Positions 12,428 through 26,752 of a stretch of DNA of 64,000 nt are shown here, in pieces. A program made the translations under genes and the position numbers. Numbering within the stretch: the stretch's first letter is position 1; every line of letters begins with the position of its first letter. The notes under the pieces are model-generated. The model was given only the letters and a program-made list of their open reading frames with translations. It was not told where the DNA came from and did not search any database. The stretch comes from Sclerurus mexicanus (lineage: Eukaryota; Chordata; Aves; Passeriformes; Furnariidae): positions 2,396,910 through 2,460,909 of the forward strand of contig VWZF01005177.1 in the NCBI GenBank assembly GCA_013396755.1, in the 5' to 3' direction.

Positions 12428-13717
12428 CTGCAGAAGTACATGATTTCAAACCAAAGGTACCCAGTGGTAAAGTGTGACGGACAAAGTTATCTTGTAGGTT
12501 GGCTATTTTTGCTGTGTATTGCCTTTGCTTATAAAATTAAATGGGTAACATGAGCTAGCATAACCAAGTGCAGCCAAACCAATGCAGATTAGCATGTATC
12601 AGTAACAATGACTAATTTTGCTACAACTTTGAGCAATTTACATGGTACACTTCATAAAAATTTTGGAAATATCTACAAAATACAATTCAATTTTCAAATT
12701 ATTTTCTTTTACTTCTTTCTACTTTGAGCAGTTTCTGGTAATTTCATATTTAATAGTGATTAGCCATCACTTGAGCTTCTATATTTCCCATTTAAATTCT
12801 GACTTAAAAGATGTGGTTATTGATACAATTTCATGTAAACTATATACAGACATAGCTCATATTCAAAACACTTAACTCAGAGAACCTAGATGGCATACCC
12901 AAAGTCCAGTGAGTTTCCACTCCTAGGCTGAAATCCTCTACTAATCAATCAAGAGTAGAGTTTCACTGAGATTTCTGGGAAAAAAATCTAAGCAGAATAA
13001 AAATATACAAATCTAGAGAGAATTTGAAGTTGGTGATGCTAGCAATGTATGGTCACTGATTACAAAATCCAGAAAAGCAACCTTCTTTTGTGGGAGGAAC
13101 AGAATTAGAACAATAGAGGAGATGCAGAAGAGCATGTTAATTAGGAGCCCACAAAGAATGTAAGCTATTACTCTTTAAAGGGTAATAGAGAAGACATAAA
13201 CAACGCTATCAGATATTCGGTTATCCAGCAGTACTCTGACTGTTCACTGAAATCATAAGATCCAGAAACAGTATTCAACATGCCTTATATAAGAGAAAAA
13301 AATATTAATAAAATATCAGCACAGACAACTATTAACAAAAAAGGCAGGATTTTTTTTAAGGCATTATAAAGAGAAAGTAATGATCGTACTTCTGCTCATT
13401 AAAACATTTGTAAAGATTGTTTCTAAAAGCATGAAAAATCTTCTCTAAAATAAAGCAGAATAATTGTACAGTTTTTACATACTGAGTATTTTTTTTTGCC
13501 AAGAATGTCAAATTGAAAGCTTCACTTTGGTTCTCCACTAGTATTAGTGCAAAGCACTTAGTAGAGATGTTTTCTGTCCAGATACAGAGTCACTATTAGC
13601 TCAGAAAACTCCTCCATCCCTTTGTTTCCTCCTTGATTGTATGTTTTTTAGCACTAGGTACCTACTGGAAATCACAACTAAATCTCAATCAGCAGTAAAT
13701 AATGAAGATTCCCGTGC

Positions 13718-13747
13718 TTTAAACAAATCCTATTTTAAACAAATCCT
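13718..13747. repeat. 14-bp direct repeat (tttaaacaaatcct x2)
   Basis: The unit occurs exactly at 13718-13731 and 13734-13747, two bases apart, consistent with a local slippage duplication. Confidence 0.85.
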
Positions 13748-15002
13748 GCAGAATTTAACTTATAAAAAGAAGAATTGAAGAAGAACCTATTAAAAGAAGA
13801 GAAGATATGAAAGGGGAAAGGTGAGAAAACACACAACAATTTTGTGGGAAATACCTTTCAGTCTACTCAGGCATTCTAAAAAATAAGCTACCTAAAACCA
13901 AATTCAGAAAGGAAAAACTTTAACTATTTTCAGCATGGTATCTCCCATCTCACCAAAACAACAATTTTGGCAGCAGGTGATAATTCTAGTGGTCAGTTAG
14001 ATGTTGGGTCAGAATTTATTTAAAAAATAAACAAGTACAAAAATAGGCTGATGACTAAATCTACCTTTACTGCATTTTTTAAAAGAAAGTAATTACTGCA
14101 AGACAGAATGGAGTATTACTGTACCTGACAGAAATCACAGCAGTGATGCACTTTTGAACTACTAGACCAGAGTTGATTCTTGTAGTATGAAAATGAATTT
14201 TCTGATACCAATTAGTCCTTGTGAGCTTTTCCCCCTCTTTTGGCTCAAAATTAAAGATCAGGCTGAAAAAAGACAACTTCCACTTGGGAAATTTTAAAAT
14301 TATTCTAACAAATGAGTGTTAAGAGACTAAAAAATTGATGTTGATTGATGTCAAGAATGTAACAAAATAAAAATATATTTCCAACTTAAGTATTCATGTT
14401 TCGTAAAGCAAATCAACCTGGTTTTATAAATGGGTCCTATTAAGAACTAGTACATATGTCTATTAAAAGTTATTTTATTATGTAACCATCTTATTTAAAG
14501 CTATTTTTATTAGGTAGTTGTTTGATATATTACATGTTCTCAGATTGTCTTGTCATACTTTGTACAGTCATGGGTCCCTGAGTGCTAGATAATACATATA
14601 TCAATGTATTTGCCTTTATTAATGGCATGCCAGGTCACTAATAATCTTTACCTGGATAAGAAATCTGAAGTTTAACAGTAGGATGGAAAGGTAGTGTTAC
14701 ATTCCCCTAGGGAAATTCTACTAGCCATCTGTAGTGTTGTGGGTGCAGTTCTGGCAGGGAAATAAGTGAGTAAACCAAATTATTATGAAAGGAGAATAGG
14801 TAGTATAGTAAGAAAGAGCCACACAAGTGAAAAGCTCTGTCTTTTAAAATTCATTTTGCATTTCATACTTAAAATCGCTTTAGTTTTGTTTTGATATCAT
14901 TATGTATTCATTTTAAGGGACACATTTGTTTGAATTGAAGCTCTATTACAAGTTGCTTCCCACCTACAAATAATTCCATCCTGCACTGTTTGCAGATCAG
15001 GT

Positions 15003-15430
15003 GGTGGGATGGAGCACCGATCCTATGAGCAAGGGCTGAGAGAATTTGGTTTGTTTGGCCTGGAAAAGAGACGGCTTCAGGGTAACCTAATTGTGGCCTT
15101 CCAGTACCTGAAGGGAGCTGACAAGAAATATGAAGAGAGACTACTCACAAGAGTGTGTAGTGATAGGACAAAGGGGAATAGATTCAAACTGAGAGTAAGC
15201 TTAGATTAGACATTAGAAAAGAAATTCTTTCCTGTGAGGGTGGTGAGGCACTAGAACTGGTTGCTCAGAGAAGCTGCAGATGCCCCATTCCTGGGAATAT
15301 TCAAGGCTAGGCTGGATGGAGCTCTGAGCAACCAGGTCTAGTGGAAGGTGTCTCTGCCCATGGCAGGGGGGTTGGAACTAGGTGATCTTTAAGGTCCATT
15401 CCAACCCAAAACATTATATGACTTTATGAT
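15003..15430 (+). mobile_element. CR1 LINE 3' end (5'-truncated)
   Basis: The plus frame from about 15009 encodes the C-terminal part of a CR1 reverse transcriptase: QGLREFGLFGLEKRRLQGNL, then AFQYLKGADKK and CSDRTKGNRFKL. This is the family pattern of LRELGLFSLEKRRLRGDL, YLKGG and SDRTRGNGHKLK. The untranslated tail follows, including tgcccatggcagggggttgg and ggtgatctttaaggtccatt, and it ends in an ATTCTATGA-like tail near 15410-15430. It is antisense to MAN1A1 and 5'-truncated, as most CR1 copies are. It is not coding now. Confidence 0.9.
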
Positions 15431-18400
15431 ATTTATAACTATAGAAATTATTATTTCTTCTCGCTGTAATGAATATTCTCTATATAAATCAATATACAGT
15501 ATCTGAAATATAATCAAAAAAGCTAAAAGAATGTGGTGTTTGATTAGCTGAAAATACATTACTTAAGGATAATTATTTGGAGCTGGTACAATTATTATTT
15601 TAAGTAAATGGAAATTTCATTCCAGAATGTATCAAGGTAAGGCAGAGAGACTGTGTAACATCAAAGTTTGGAAAGAGAAAAGGTGACTACAGAGGTATGT
15701 TGACAAAGGGAGCAACAGCAGATGCTAACTGGAAGTGACCAAAAAAAGTAAATATTGAAACAAAAAAAATAGAGAAGATTTGACTTGAGACTGTACGGAC
15801 AAAAAAGAAGAGGAAGAAAGAGAAACTGTAAGTAAATAAACGTTTTCCAGATATTTAAAGAAATAAATTTACTACCTGTAAAGCTGATACGGCATTATGG
15901 CATACAGTTTATCATGTACCCACACGTACCCATAAGCTCATAGAGCCAGAATAACTTTTACAGCTGATACAGTTCCTGGCAATTTTTCTTTTTGAGCTTT
16001 TACATAAGGCTCTGCTTACAGACCTTACTGCAGTAAAGCCTTTAGCCAAATTACTTTTTCTCCATCTTGTGGGAAATTATCCTTCGATACAACAACTGCA
16101 TAAATGCTTGAGCACTCAATTAGAAACACTAACAGTCCCTTTTACAGTTTGAATTGTGACTCAAGTGCTCCTTGTATTACTACTGGCATCTTTCTCATGA
16201 GTTTGTGTGTTAAAATTATGCCCTTGCCTATCTGTCACAGTGAATGAGACATTAGGAATTGTTTCAACTACAGGATTGCAAATTGCACGTTTGGGTAATC
16301 TCTGTTATTGACAGCACAAAAGAGAAACTCTTCAGCTTTTCCTAACCTCATTTTCTTCCCCTCCTGCCTTCTTTGTTAAGGCAATATGTTTTGTGTTCTC
16401 TGCTTATCAGCCTGTTCCTTAACCTATACATTATACTGCCAGTTCTTACCCTTGCACAATTAAGCAGAACTGGACCCTGCTAATAAATACCCATTTTCCT
16501 TCATTCAGTTCTTCACTCCTTTAAGCTTTTCACACAGCTTAAATGATGTCTTCACCACCCCTTTCCTCCATCCCTGACTTGATTTTGTGATTGGGAAGTC
16601 CTTCATTTACCCTTTGAGTTGTTTAGAACAAAACTGTATTGTTTATAGGGAAACAGCAGATGCAGAACTGAATCATCTCACTGTTCAAATGAGTTAAAAA
16701 AACTCCAATCAACAAGTTTGGTTTTTGGGTTTTTTTACAGGTATTCTCTTGGTGGATTATACTGACAGGTAATAAAAACACTAACAGAGATGCCTACAGA
16801 GCACAGATGGAGACTTCTCAGGAAAAATGATCTGTACCTCAAGGCTGCTCAGTTCAAAACAAATATGTGCCACAAAAACATTAACTCTGCTAAAGGAGCA
16901 GAGATAACAAATTACAAACCTCAAATTGCCAGGTAATCCCACAGTTCTACTACCTCTAGCACTTAGGCATTTTACCTCTCCTTTTACAGTAACTTCTAAA
17001 TTATGATTAAGGAATTTCAGTGAGCACTGCTGTTTTAACAAAAAACAGGTGTTTCATTTCCCACCTCAAGATGTCACTGTAGCAGGAGATAAAACTGCCC
17101 TGCTAGATAGTTACATATTTCCATATCTTAAAAAATTTGGAACTTCAAAAATATCATTCTAGTTCTAAATTTCAAGGGTTTATAATGTTTGTTTTGGGGA
17201 CAATTACAACTCTGCAGGCATTTTCGTAACGAAGCACTATAAATTATCTCAGCTCAAACTTTTAATATATTTTTCTTCCCCTAGGACTTTTCTTGAACAG
17301 TATTTTGATGATTTGAAGCAGCAGTGAGGATGAAAGAATTCTACCACGTGATATGTACAATAATTCAAAGATGTATAATGTCAATTGCTCACTTATTTTT
17401 ATATTTATAGCTTGCACCAGTACATTTTATTGCTTTGAAACAGCACACAGCAGGCAGGTCAGGATTATTGTGGGTTTTCATGCAGTGAGTTTCTAAGTTA
17501 ATTGTCTCTTTTCTTGACTTTGTTACTTCCCTTACTCTTTTGAGTTGATCTAATGCAACACACTTTTCTTCATCAGCCTTCATAACAAATCAAATTTATG
17601 CTTTATCCAAAATTCCAATGAGTTTATTATGAAAAGTTTATAGTTGGAATAGGAAGTTTAAGCCCTTGTTACAAATAAGTTAAATACTTCTGCCAAAGAG
17701 AAGTGGCATCTTATCCTTAAGTCCTCACTGATTACTAAACTGAGCTTTAAAAATCAAAACTGAAATCTGAACACAAGAGTTTTCATTTGTTTAAACACAA
17801 TATGTAAGAAACATTTTGAAAGCCCTAAAGTACTTGCTGCTTTTGGACTTAAGACATGTTATGCAGGAAAGCTTACAAGTGCAATGAAATCTGACTGCTT
17901 GCAATGGAGATGCCTACATTTTTAAAATGGAAACATCGGCAACCATTTAACTACAGTAATACCAATTCATCTGATCATTAAAATGATAATTAAGTTCTAG
18001 GGGAAAGCTGACAATTTACTTTTGTCTGAAAAACATTATTTTTTCCCCTCTATCAGATCTATTAGTGTCTGTAAGAGCACCATTCCTCTAGCACTAAATG
18101 TACTTAATGCTGTCTTTTACCAGAAGGCTAAATTTATTCATATCTTTAAAACAGTATTAATGGTTTGGCCAGAATCAAATCAAGTCACTCTCAAAATGTT
18201 ACATTATGCATTTTCTGAATATTCTAGAATAAATAACTATTGCTCCAGATAGGCTTTTTTTTATCATCAGAAAAGGAAGGGAAAACAGCATGAGTAGTAA
18301 GGACACGGTTGCTGTGATCACAAGAGCAAAGCCATGAGCAAAAAGCTGAGAAGTTCTCTCTGGACTTTTCTAGTTAAAATCATTTTTAAAGACTTCCAAC

Positions 18401-21252
18401 AACATTAGAGCTTGCTGCTTCTCCTGACAGTCCATAAATAAGCAAAAGTTTGAATAAATACCTTTTATCTTCTAACATAAGACATTGTGCAGTTATAAGT
18501 GTACTATTAACAATTTAAAAATCTGCAGAAGCCTGTCTTTAGTCTTGATGCTTTCTGTAAGCAGTTGCAGAGAGCCTCAAAGCTCTTGTTAAGAGGGGAA
18601 ATATAGTGAAGAGAACAAGGAACAGTGAGTCCTCTGGACATTCTCATCTGCTAAGTGTAATGAATCTTGTGTTCTATAAAATACAGCTACGCTATCGCTA
18701 TGCACAGAACACCAGTGCATCTGGATGATAAATATTTTAAACATGACTGCTGACAAAACATGTACATAAACTGCCTGTTTATTTTTAACACATTTAAGTT
18801 ACAGACAATGTCCTCCCACTGCTACACCAAAAAACCCCCAAAACAAATTATGCCCTGGGAATACTGGGTCCCCTGTACCAAATGCTTCATTCTAAGATGG
18901 GCTCCTATTGCAGCACCCTGCTTGCCCTGTTTATGTATTTTCTTCAATGCCAAGAAATGCTAGAGTACTGAATGTTCAATTCATTAATATACTCTTTGCT
19001 TTACCCAGTATGACAAACTATTATAATTGAGTTGTTGCAGTTCTGTCACTGTCTACATCAGTTATGGAGTTTTTAAGATCACTACAATCACAAAGCAAAC
19101 CACTTCAAGCAACTTAAGGGAAACTGCAATCAGCACAGACCAACCACCAAACTGGTACCACAGTTAAACAGACCCTCGTGAAACTCCAGAGATGAAAAGG
19201 GCCTCTCTGCCATATCATGTGTTCAGTTTGCTAACAACAGTTTGTGCTCTCCCTTGCTTTACCTCACTGACACCATAGAGCCACCATGGGCTGCACTGAA
19301 CTGAGCTGACTGGGAAGTGCTGGTGAGGGATTCTCCCTTTTCCTGTGAAGGTCTTCTGGGATGAGTTACCATTCTCTTTACAGCCTTTAGATATGACACT
19401 TCTCTAGAAATACACCGAGAAGGGGATGAAGGCAGGATCAGAGAGAAAGAGAGAGAATAGATACATGAGATGCAGAAAGATTGCAGCAATGGCCATAAAT
19501 AGATGTAATGGGAAAACTGGGAGAAGATACCTGACCAGTTCAGATATCAAATGTGAGACAACCTATTTACAGGAGCAGTGGGAAATTATCCCTTCAGCTT
19601 AGAAAACAAGGGCTGACACATTCAGGAGGGGAGGATATGACACAGTTGCTTGTGACACTGCTGTTGCCAGACTAGATATAAGTCAACCCACAAGGTCCGT
19701 ATTTGCTCTGAATTATCATATTCTCGTATTAAACCTACTCAATTGTGTCTCAGAGACCAGCTTGTTAACTGAGAAGAGTGGGATGATTCTTGTCCTGGAT
19801 ACTTGGAAAGACTGATAGATTATTCTATTGGTAGTTATATCCTCAAAGTATGGCTGAAAGCTGAATACATGTTTGTTCTGTAACTAAATGTTGCATGCTA
19901 TCCATTGAAACCAGTTTAAGATCTCTTACTTCATGTATTATGTGAAACAAGATAATATATGTCAAAAGAGAAAAAAATAACATTAAAATACATTCACTTG
20001 TCTTTTGTGTGAGTTCTAGAGTTGATGACTCCCTCTGATGGCCTTATATATTCATATTATGCTTTGGTATTCAAAACAAGACACTCTCCCCTGTCCCTCT
20101 TCCCATTAGAAATAAATTTTTCTTTAAATGGTTTCAGCCAAATATGCATCTTATTCATGGCAAGCAGAAGTTTTTAAATCTAGTTTGACATGTTAGTTAT
20201 TGCTTTTAACTTAAGCCATTATACACTTCATAGGTGATACAAAAATTCTAATAGAAAGAATTCTCTTTTTTTAATACAATTTACAGAACAATGTGAAAAA
20301 TAACCCCAAAGCTTTATCTAAATAGATTTCAGCATTTCACAGTGAACTATATAACTCACCATATATTTTCATTTATGGTTTCTGGATAGCAGATGATATT
20401 GAATTAGGCATCAAACTTTCACATCACTCTTTCAGAATTTGGTGGGTATGTGCTGGACAGAATGGCCAGGAATAATCACACTGTTCCCTTTGGTGTTGTC
20501 TTAAAAAGATTCTGAAAGCATCGGGGGAAATTTATCTAAGAAAATATGAAGCAGGCTCAGAATGCACAAATCGTGTAGGATGAGTCTTAAAGAAAGACTG
20601 CAGATTGTGCAGACTCTTAAATTAGCTTTAATTTAGGTAAGTAATGGATCAATAGCAATAAAGCCAATATCAGGATGGATTTCAAACTGGGCTAGTTGCT
20701 CTAGGGAAGAACCTGGCGTCTCAGTGCGGCACCAACATTCTTCAGTTTCTGTGAGACTGCAGCTTTGCCTCTGCTTTCTGAGCAAGCCACATTACAATAT
20801 TAAGCTGCAACCCTTAATGCTTGCATGTACAGTTCCAGCTTTGGTACAGATGTACCTTGGTACAGAAAACAGACAACAGGAATGCCAGTGCTCAGAAAAT
20901 ACTGGAAATGGCATTCAGCTGGCAGCATAAGGAAATCTAGCACATCTTTAGAGTGATCACCTGACCCTCTCAAACACTAATACTCTCGTCAGACATGATG
21001 CTTGGACTGGGGTTAAGAGCTAGTACTACTAAAAAATATTAATAAAATTGGTGTTTTAAATATAGTTGTATACAGTAGAGCTCAGACCCTGTCATTGATA
21101 TTGTCACATTTAGTGATGCTGCTGACCAGCGAATTCTGCTCCTCCAGCTCAAATCCAAGCAGGGAGAATAGTCTCATAGTGTCGTGGCCATCACCACTTT
21201 TGCTCCCTCCTGGAACCTCAAGATGCCTTTATCAACTTCTGTACCCAAGAAG

Positions 21253-21296
21253 GTTGTTATCCTGATATAGCTAAGTTGTTATTCTGGTATAACTAA
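21253..21296. repeat. 22-bp imperfect tandem duplication
   Basis: Two adjacent 22-base units beginning gttgttat differ at three positions (19 of 22 identical). The cause is probably local duplication followed by substitutions. Confidence 0.8.
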
Positions 21297-22459
21297 GATG
21301 TGAGTCTAAAGAAAGCCATGCTGCTGCATGCCACATAGACACACTTCAGAGCACTCCTGGTCCACTCTATGATGACCAGACAAGAAGAACAGACAGCTCT
21401 TAACCTGCTAGGCAGCTCAGGCGAGATACAGGCATGCTGCCACCCTGCAGCTGGCATGGGATGCACACACGCTTGTGTAGTGTAAGGCAAGAGAAACTTC
21501 CTGATGTACCTCACTCCAGCTGTGCTCACAACAGGGGAAGGTGTAGTTCTGCCTTAGTAAGAGCAGCCCCACAGTGGCCACCAAGGCATGGGGCCCTCTT
21601 AGACTCTCTGTTGTCAGATAGGATCAACCTGCCCCTGCTGCTTCCTTGCAGGACAGGAGGCAGTGCACTCAGGGTCCTGCCAACAAGGGTGATGGTCACA
21701 CCACATTTGGATCAGTCCACCTGCAGTGGTTTCCAGAACAGCTGTACAAACAAAAGCACATTTTTTTACAGCACTAGCACTTACTCTATGTGAGAACGTA
21801 ATTAGAAGAAAAACCTGATGTTGTTAAACCAATGGAAGCAGAAGGCTAGAAGCATCTTTGAGGTGCTTCAAAATGCCTTCCATGGTAAGAGGAATTGATA
21901 TCGTATTATCAGACACTTTGTTCCCTCTGTTTGGCTGCCAACCAATGGTTGAGCTATTACAGTAGCACTGTTCTTATAGCCTCAAATGCACTCAATTTAA
22001 AATCCACCTTTTGCTCTGAAGATGAAACTACGTTAGGAGTGAAAATGAGGCTGACCGTATCCAAATCTGCACTTACAAAATTAAAGGCAAGATTTTCTTA
22101 GTGGGGAGGGGATACTTGGTCATCAAATTTACTACCACCAGAGATCCCACCCTCCCTCAAATCATCCAATATGAATGCCTAATGGAAAAAAAAAGATAGT
22201 TACAATAAGCCAGAGTTGTATTTTTTAATGACACCGCTTTTTGTGTATGGGAAATAAAAAGAGACTTATGACTTCCCTAGGGACAGCACATTTCAGACAT
22301 ATGAAAGAACAAGCAGATATTGCTTAGCGTCTTGAAGCCTTGTGTATAGAGGCACTGTACATACATACAGTTAATAAGAGATAAAAGTCTTGGCCCTAGA
22401 CAGCTTCCAGTCAAAACAGATGAAAGGACAGGGAAAAAAAGAAGTAATATTATCCTCTT

Positions 22460-22472
22460 TTATATATATATG
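22460..22472. repeat. Short TA microsatellite
   Basis: Alternating TA lies between a T-rich stretch and tgtgaaagc. It is only about 13 bases long. Confidence 0.7.
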
Positions 22473-23271
22473 TGAAAGCAAAGAACCAAGAAAATAGGTC
22501 ATTTGCCCAAGACTGGAAGGAAAGCCTGTAAATATGAATTTAAACTTAATACTTCTCAGTCTCAATCTGGTGTCGCAAGCGCATTATTTCTCCCAAAGCA
22601 ACATATTAAGGAAATACCATCAATAACAAAGCAAACTTCAGACCAGCAGGACCATAAATAAAATACCACATGGAGATCTAATATAGAAAATTCTGATTTT
22701 TGAAAACTTTCCCCTGTGTCCGATTTGACTGTTTTGCAGAAGCTGGGTAATATGCTCTTGTACCAAAAAGTCAGTGTGCAACAAACTTCCTATTTTCATT
22801 TATAATTATCTACCATAATACATTGATCCATGTCTGGACTGCAATCAAAACACTTTTGATGGTTGAAATATGAGACTGGAAGACAAAAGAGGCATTCCCT
22901 TTTGGATATAAGGGAAAAGGACAAGAGTAACACATATTTAGAAAAGACCAAGGAAAAACAATTGTCTGAGAGCTACTTGTAGATGCATTTTTTGTTGCCT
23001 AGTTTATACTTTTTTCCCCCCGACAAAACTGACTATATTGCAGTTAAAAAAAAAAATAGTTATACTTCAAGATTCTCCCCTTTCCCACAGTATCTGTATT
23101 TCTTGAGCACTCCTATTTGAAGAAGTCTTTTTAAAACAGAAACTAATTCTTTAAAAAAACACCCTGTGGTGGCAAATACATAAATCTCCCACACTGTCCC
23201 CGGAGCCTATCTCTTTAGGATTATAATAGATTAGATTACTATGGAAAGGAAGATTTAAATATCTTATTTAC

Positions 23272-23387
23272 CTGAACAGCATCATAATACATTTTCTTGC
23301 CGTCTTCATCTGTCTTGTCTGACATCAGCCATGCCTTGAGCAGATATTCATAAAAGCTATCTCCAAGCCCTCCAATGGAGACATGAT
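23272..23387 (-). CDS. MAN1A1: MAN1A1 coding exon with catalytic GDSFYE motif
   Basis: This 116-base exon opens with two bases completing a His codon, then 38 codons: HVSIGGLGDSFYEYLLKAWL followed by MSDKTDEDGKKMYYDAVQ. The Asp and Glu of GDSFYE align with two acidic active-site residues of class I mannosidases (Asp463 in human ER mannosidase I numbering, and the Glu four residues later). The acceptor is attaag before ATCATG and the donor is CAG followed by gtaaat (phase 0). The following exon starts GCC ATA GAG, giving YYDAVQAIETHL as in MAN1A1. The region TDEDGKK differs from the human TDLEAKK as I recall it and looks like ordinary divergence. Confidence 0.95.
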
Positions 23388-26049
23388 CTTAATAGGGAAG
23401 AAAGAGATTGAACAGCAATTTCATCTTCAGCCTGGCCAATAAAATACAGTTACAGTTTGAAACAGTGTATTTAATGATCTCTTTCTACAACATCTTCAAT
23501 AAACATAAGCCTGGAACCTCAGGAAAAACTTTACTGGTGTACACAGAGAATTATTTCCTTAACTGCTAAATTTTTAATCTAGCTAAAGCACCATAGTTAT
23601 TTAATATCCATAACATGCCTCAGGAGTTCATGGCAAAGAAAAAAGAATTTATACATGTTAATTCTAATTCAAGTAGTCTATCTCATATAAAACCATGTTA
23701 AAGTAAGTCCTTTTCTATTCTAAAAAGGGAAAAGAGTAGAAAGTGCTCTCTAATTTGATAAAGGCTTTTCCTTCTTAATGTGCAGGCATTATTTTTATTT
23801 GCTCTTTTGCTCACTATCTTTCCATTTAAGTCACTTCACAAAAAAGGCTTTTAGCTCCTTACTGCAGAATTGAATTTCAAGTTATTTAGTGGTATTTCAA
23901 AATGCTGAGCCATATGTTTAAAAATAATACAGCATTTTTGAACATCTGACTGCTCTCACAACTCAGCAGTGGTTCTGGAAGGAAAAAAAAACAACTTATC
24001 CACACCTATAGAGGATCAATGCTGTGACACTGATTTATTCTGCCCTATGCTCACTATGTGAAATGATCTGGTACTCCAGATGCTGTGATTATTCAATTGC
24101 ACAATTTAGGATGTGACTCTGCAAACAATAGCACCACACAAGTCAGACATTTGATATCAGTTTCACCAGTGATGGCAAAGTTAGTGATGCTCTCAGTGGC
24201 TGGTACAAGGTTTTACCTACTTGCTGTGAAGGAGCCTAAAAAGTTCTTGGCAAAATTTTAATGGGCTATCATAATTTCAGCATAGATCCCCTTAGTCCAA
24301 GAAATACTACAACTGTATATATGTAAAGTGTTCTTCTAAACTCCAGTAAACTAAGAACAGTAGCTAGAGGTTTTCTTTTAAAATTTGGTGCTGCCTGGTA
24401 AAATTAAGTGATTGGGCATTTATCAAGTGTTCAGTGAAAGGATTTCAAATTTTTTTATCAAGACTACTCATTTATAACTGTCAATTTTACAGCAGGGAAG
24501 GGATCCACCAATTCCACCCAAGACATCTGAGACAGAGATGTGGTTACACAGATTACACAGCAAGTCTATGAGTCATATCACAAAATTATGGGCATGAGAA
24601 AAGCAAAAAAATCCCTGAATGGGATAATGCAGGCTCATAAAGTGAGATGCAGAAGGGTTAGTGGTACTGAGCTCACACTTCCTGACACCTAATTCTGATC
24701 TTAGCTTCCAAGTTATGCCTCTGTTAGTGGAATTCAAAAGAACAGAGAATTTATTTTTAAACTCCATTGTACCTTCTTTTCATTGAAAGCCTCCTTTCAC
24801 CTTCCAGACAGGTTGCAAAGACATGCAAATGTAGAAGATATATATTTTTCTATTCAAACTTGAATAACAGTGTCTTTTTCCTCCACTAGCCTGTGATATG
24901 AGAAAAATAATGTAGCTTTCTGAATGTATCCTGTCCCTGTGCCTACCAAATACATTGTACCATCAAATCTGGGTTTTAAATAGCTTTTTTCCCCTCCCTC
25001 CTCTTTTGAATGAGATATATTAAACTTCTGGAAAGACTATACCATTTTTTTAATTAAATGTTCATGATCCAAAAGGAAAAGAGGCAGAGGCTTCTTAAAA
25101 CAATGGGAATATTTCCCATGATCAAAGGCTGATCTTTGAACAGCAGCATTTAAATGACCTTTACGGTTTCCTAAATAAATTACCATAGAAACCTCTGACA
25201 TTTGCAAACTAAATAGCACAAGCACAGTTTCATCAATAATAAGCCCTGTTATTATATACATTATTGCAGTAGACAAATCCAATTGACGCATGCTGCAGCA
25301 AATCACTGTCAGTTTACTGTCAAAATAACAAGGGCTAAACGAATTTACAGGAACAATGGCAGAGATCCAGCCGCGGCTTTCACAGTTACAGCACTGCTGG
25401 AGAAGAAATGTTCAGAAACCATTCTTCCCTCCCTACTTGATGTCTGGGAGAAAACACTTCTGTCTCATACCAATTAAGAGTCTTGGTTGTTTGTGTTTTT
25501 TCCTTCTGTTGTAATCAACTGCAAACAGCATAGAAAAGCAATCTCCAATAAAACATCTTTCGAGCCTCACATACTGATCTTCTCTACGGGAAAAAATTAG
25601 TCAATCAGTGTCTGCAAATGAAGGCAACTGATACAGAAGAGATGCAACAAGATGGAATATCTTTTTGCTGCTTCAGAATGCTAGGGATAGACCTGCATCA
25701 ACATCTGTGTTCATCATTTGCATGCACAGGAAGCTAATTATTTGTCAATACTACGTACTACTGGAAACCAAAGCTGGTATAAGCTACAAATTTTCCTGTG
25801 CACACCAACAGAAACTGGCATTTCATGTGACCAAGGAGTGTATAAGATGCAGTTATATTAAAAATATGAAAATGGCAAAGGTTGTAAGGCAGAATAAATG
25901 TTTTGACTGCTTCAAAATATATACGGCAGAGCCACTAACTGCCTCAGCCACTAGAAAGATCTGCTCTCATGCATCTCACCAAAAAGCTGAGTTTCTGTGG
26001 CTAACAGAAGCCAAGGGAGGAATGAACTGGACCTGGCTCACAGGTGCAG

Positions 26050-26752
26050 TTGTTTTCTGCCTATCTCTGCAACCTGCCAAAGTCCTTCTGAAGGGCTGCA
26101 CAGCACTCTGGGGGATCAGCCTCTCCTCCCAGCTTTGGGTCATCAGTAAACTTGCTGGGGAGGCATCTGCCCCTTCATCCAAATGATACTGGGCCCGATA
26201 GTGAACCTTGTGGGACACCACTAGTAACAGGCCTCCAAGTAGACCCTGGGCCACTGATTATGACTCTCTGGGATCTGTTTTTCAGTCAGTTCTCAATCCA
26301 CCTCACTGTCCACTCATGCAGTCCACAATTTCTGAGTTTGCCTATGGAGAATGCTGAGAGACAGTGTCAAAAGCCTTGCTGAATTTGAAGTAGATAATGA
26401 GTGCTCTCCCCTCATCCATCCAGGTAGTTGTTTCATCATAGAAGGCAATCAGGCTGGTCAAGCATGATTTACCTTTAGTGAATCCATGCTGACTACTCCT
26501 GACCACTTTCTTGTCATCCATGTGGACAGAGATGGCCTCTAGAATGAGGTGCATCACCTTTCCAGGGATTGAGGTGAGGCTCACTGGCCAGTAGCTCCCT
26601 GGGTCCTCCTTCTTGCCCTTTTTGAAGACTGGGGCAACATTTGCTTTCTTCCAGTCCTCAGGCACCTCTCCTGAACTCCATGACTCTTCAAAGATGATGT
26701 TGAGTGGCCTTGCTATGGTGTTTGTCAGCTCTCTCAGCACTTGTAAATGCAT
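26050..26752 (-). pseudogene. CR1 reverse transcriptase, degraded and truncated
   Basis: The frame at 26752-26342 encodes RT fingers/palm sequence: RPLNIIFEESWSSGEVPEDW, APVFKKGKKEDPGSYWPVSL, SSQHGFTKGKSCLTSLIAF and FKFSKAFDTVSQ. Beyond stops and frame changes come RWIEN, TSGVPQGSLSGPVSF and SKFTDDPKLGG. The last holds the FADD active-site box with Ala changed to Thr. A short deletion separates GPV from SKF. The C-terminal LRELGLFSLEKRR part present in other CR1 copies here is absent. Confidence 0.85.

Larger units (their letters stand above)
12428..23271 (-). other. MAN1A1: MAN1A1 intron (10.8 kb)
   Basis: A phase 0 intron with donor gtaaat and acceptor cttctgcag. It holds one CR1 3' end at 15003-15430, a 14-base direct repeat at 13718-13747, a 22-base imperfect tandem repeat at 21253-21296, a short TA repeat at 22460-22472, and a GC-richer patch at about 21100-21790. 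No additional exon is evident. Confidence 0.9.

Noticed and set aside
25665..26186. 173-codon plus-strand frame
   Set aside because: Its 3' part is antisense to the CR1 reverse transcriptase, and no domain is recognisable in the rest.
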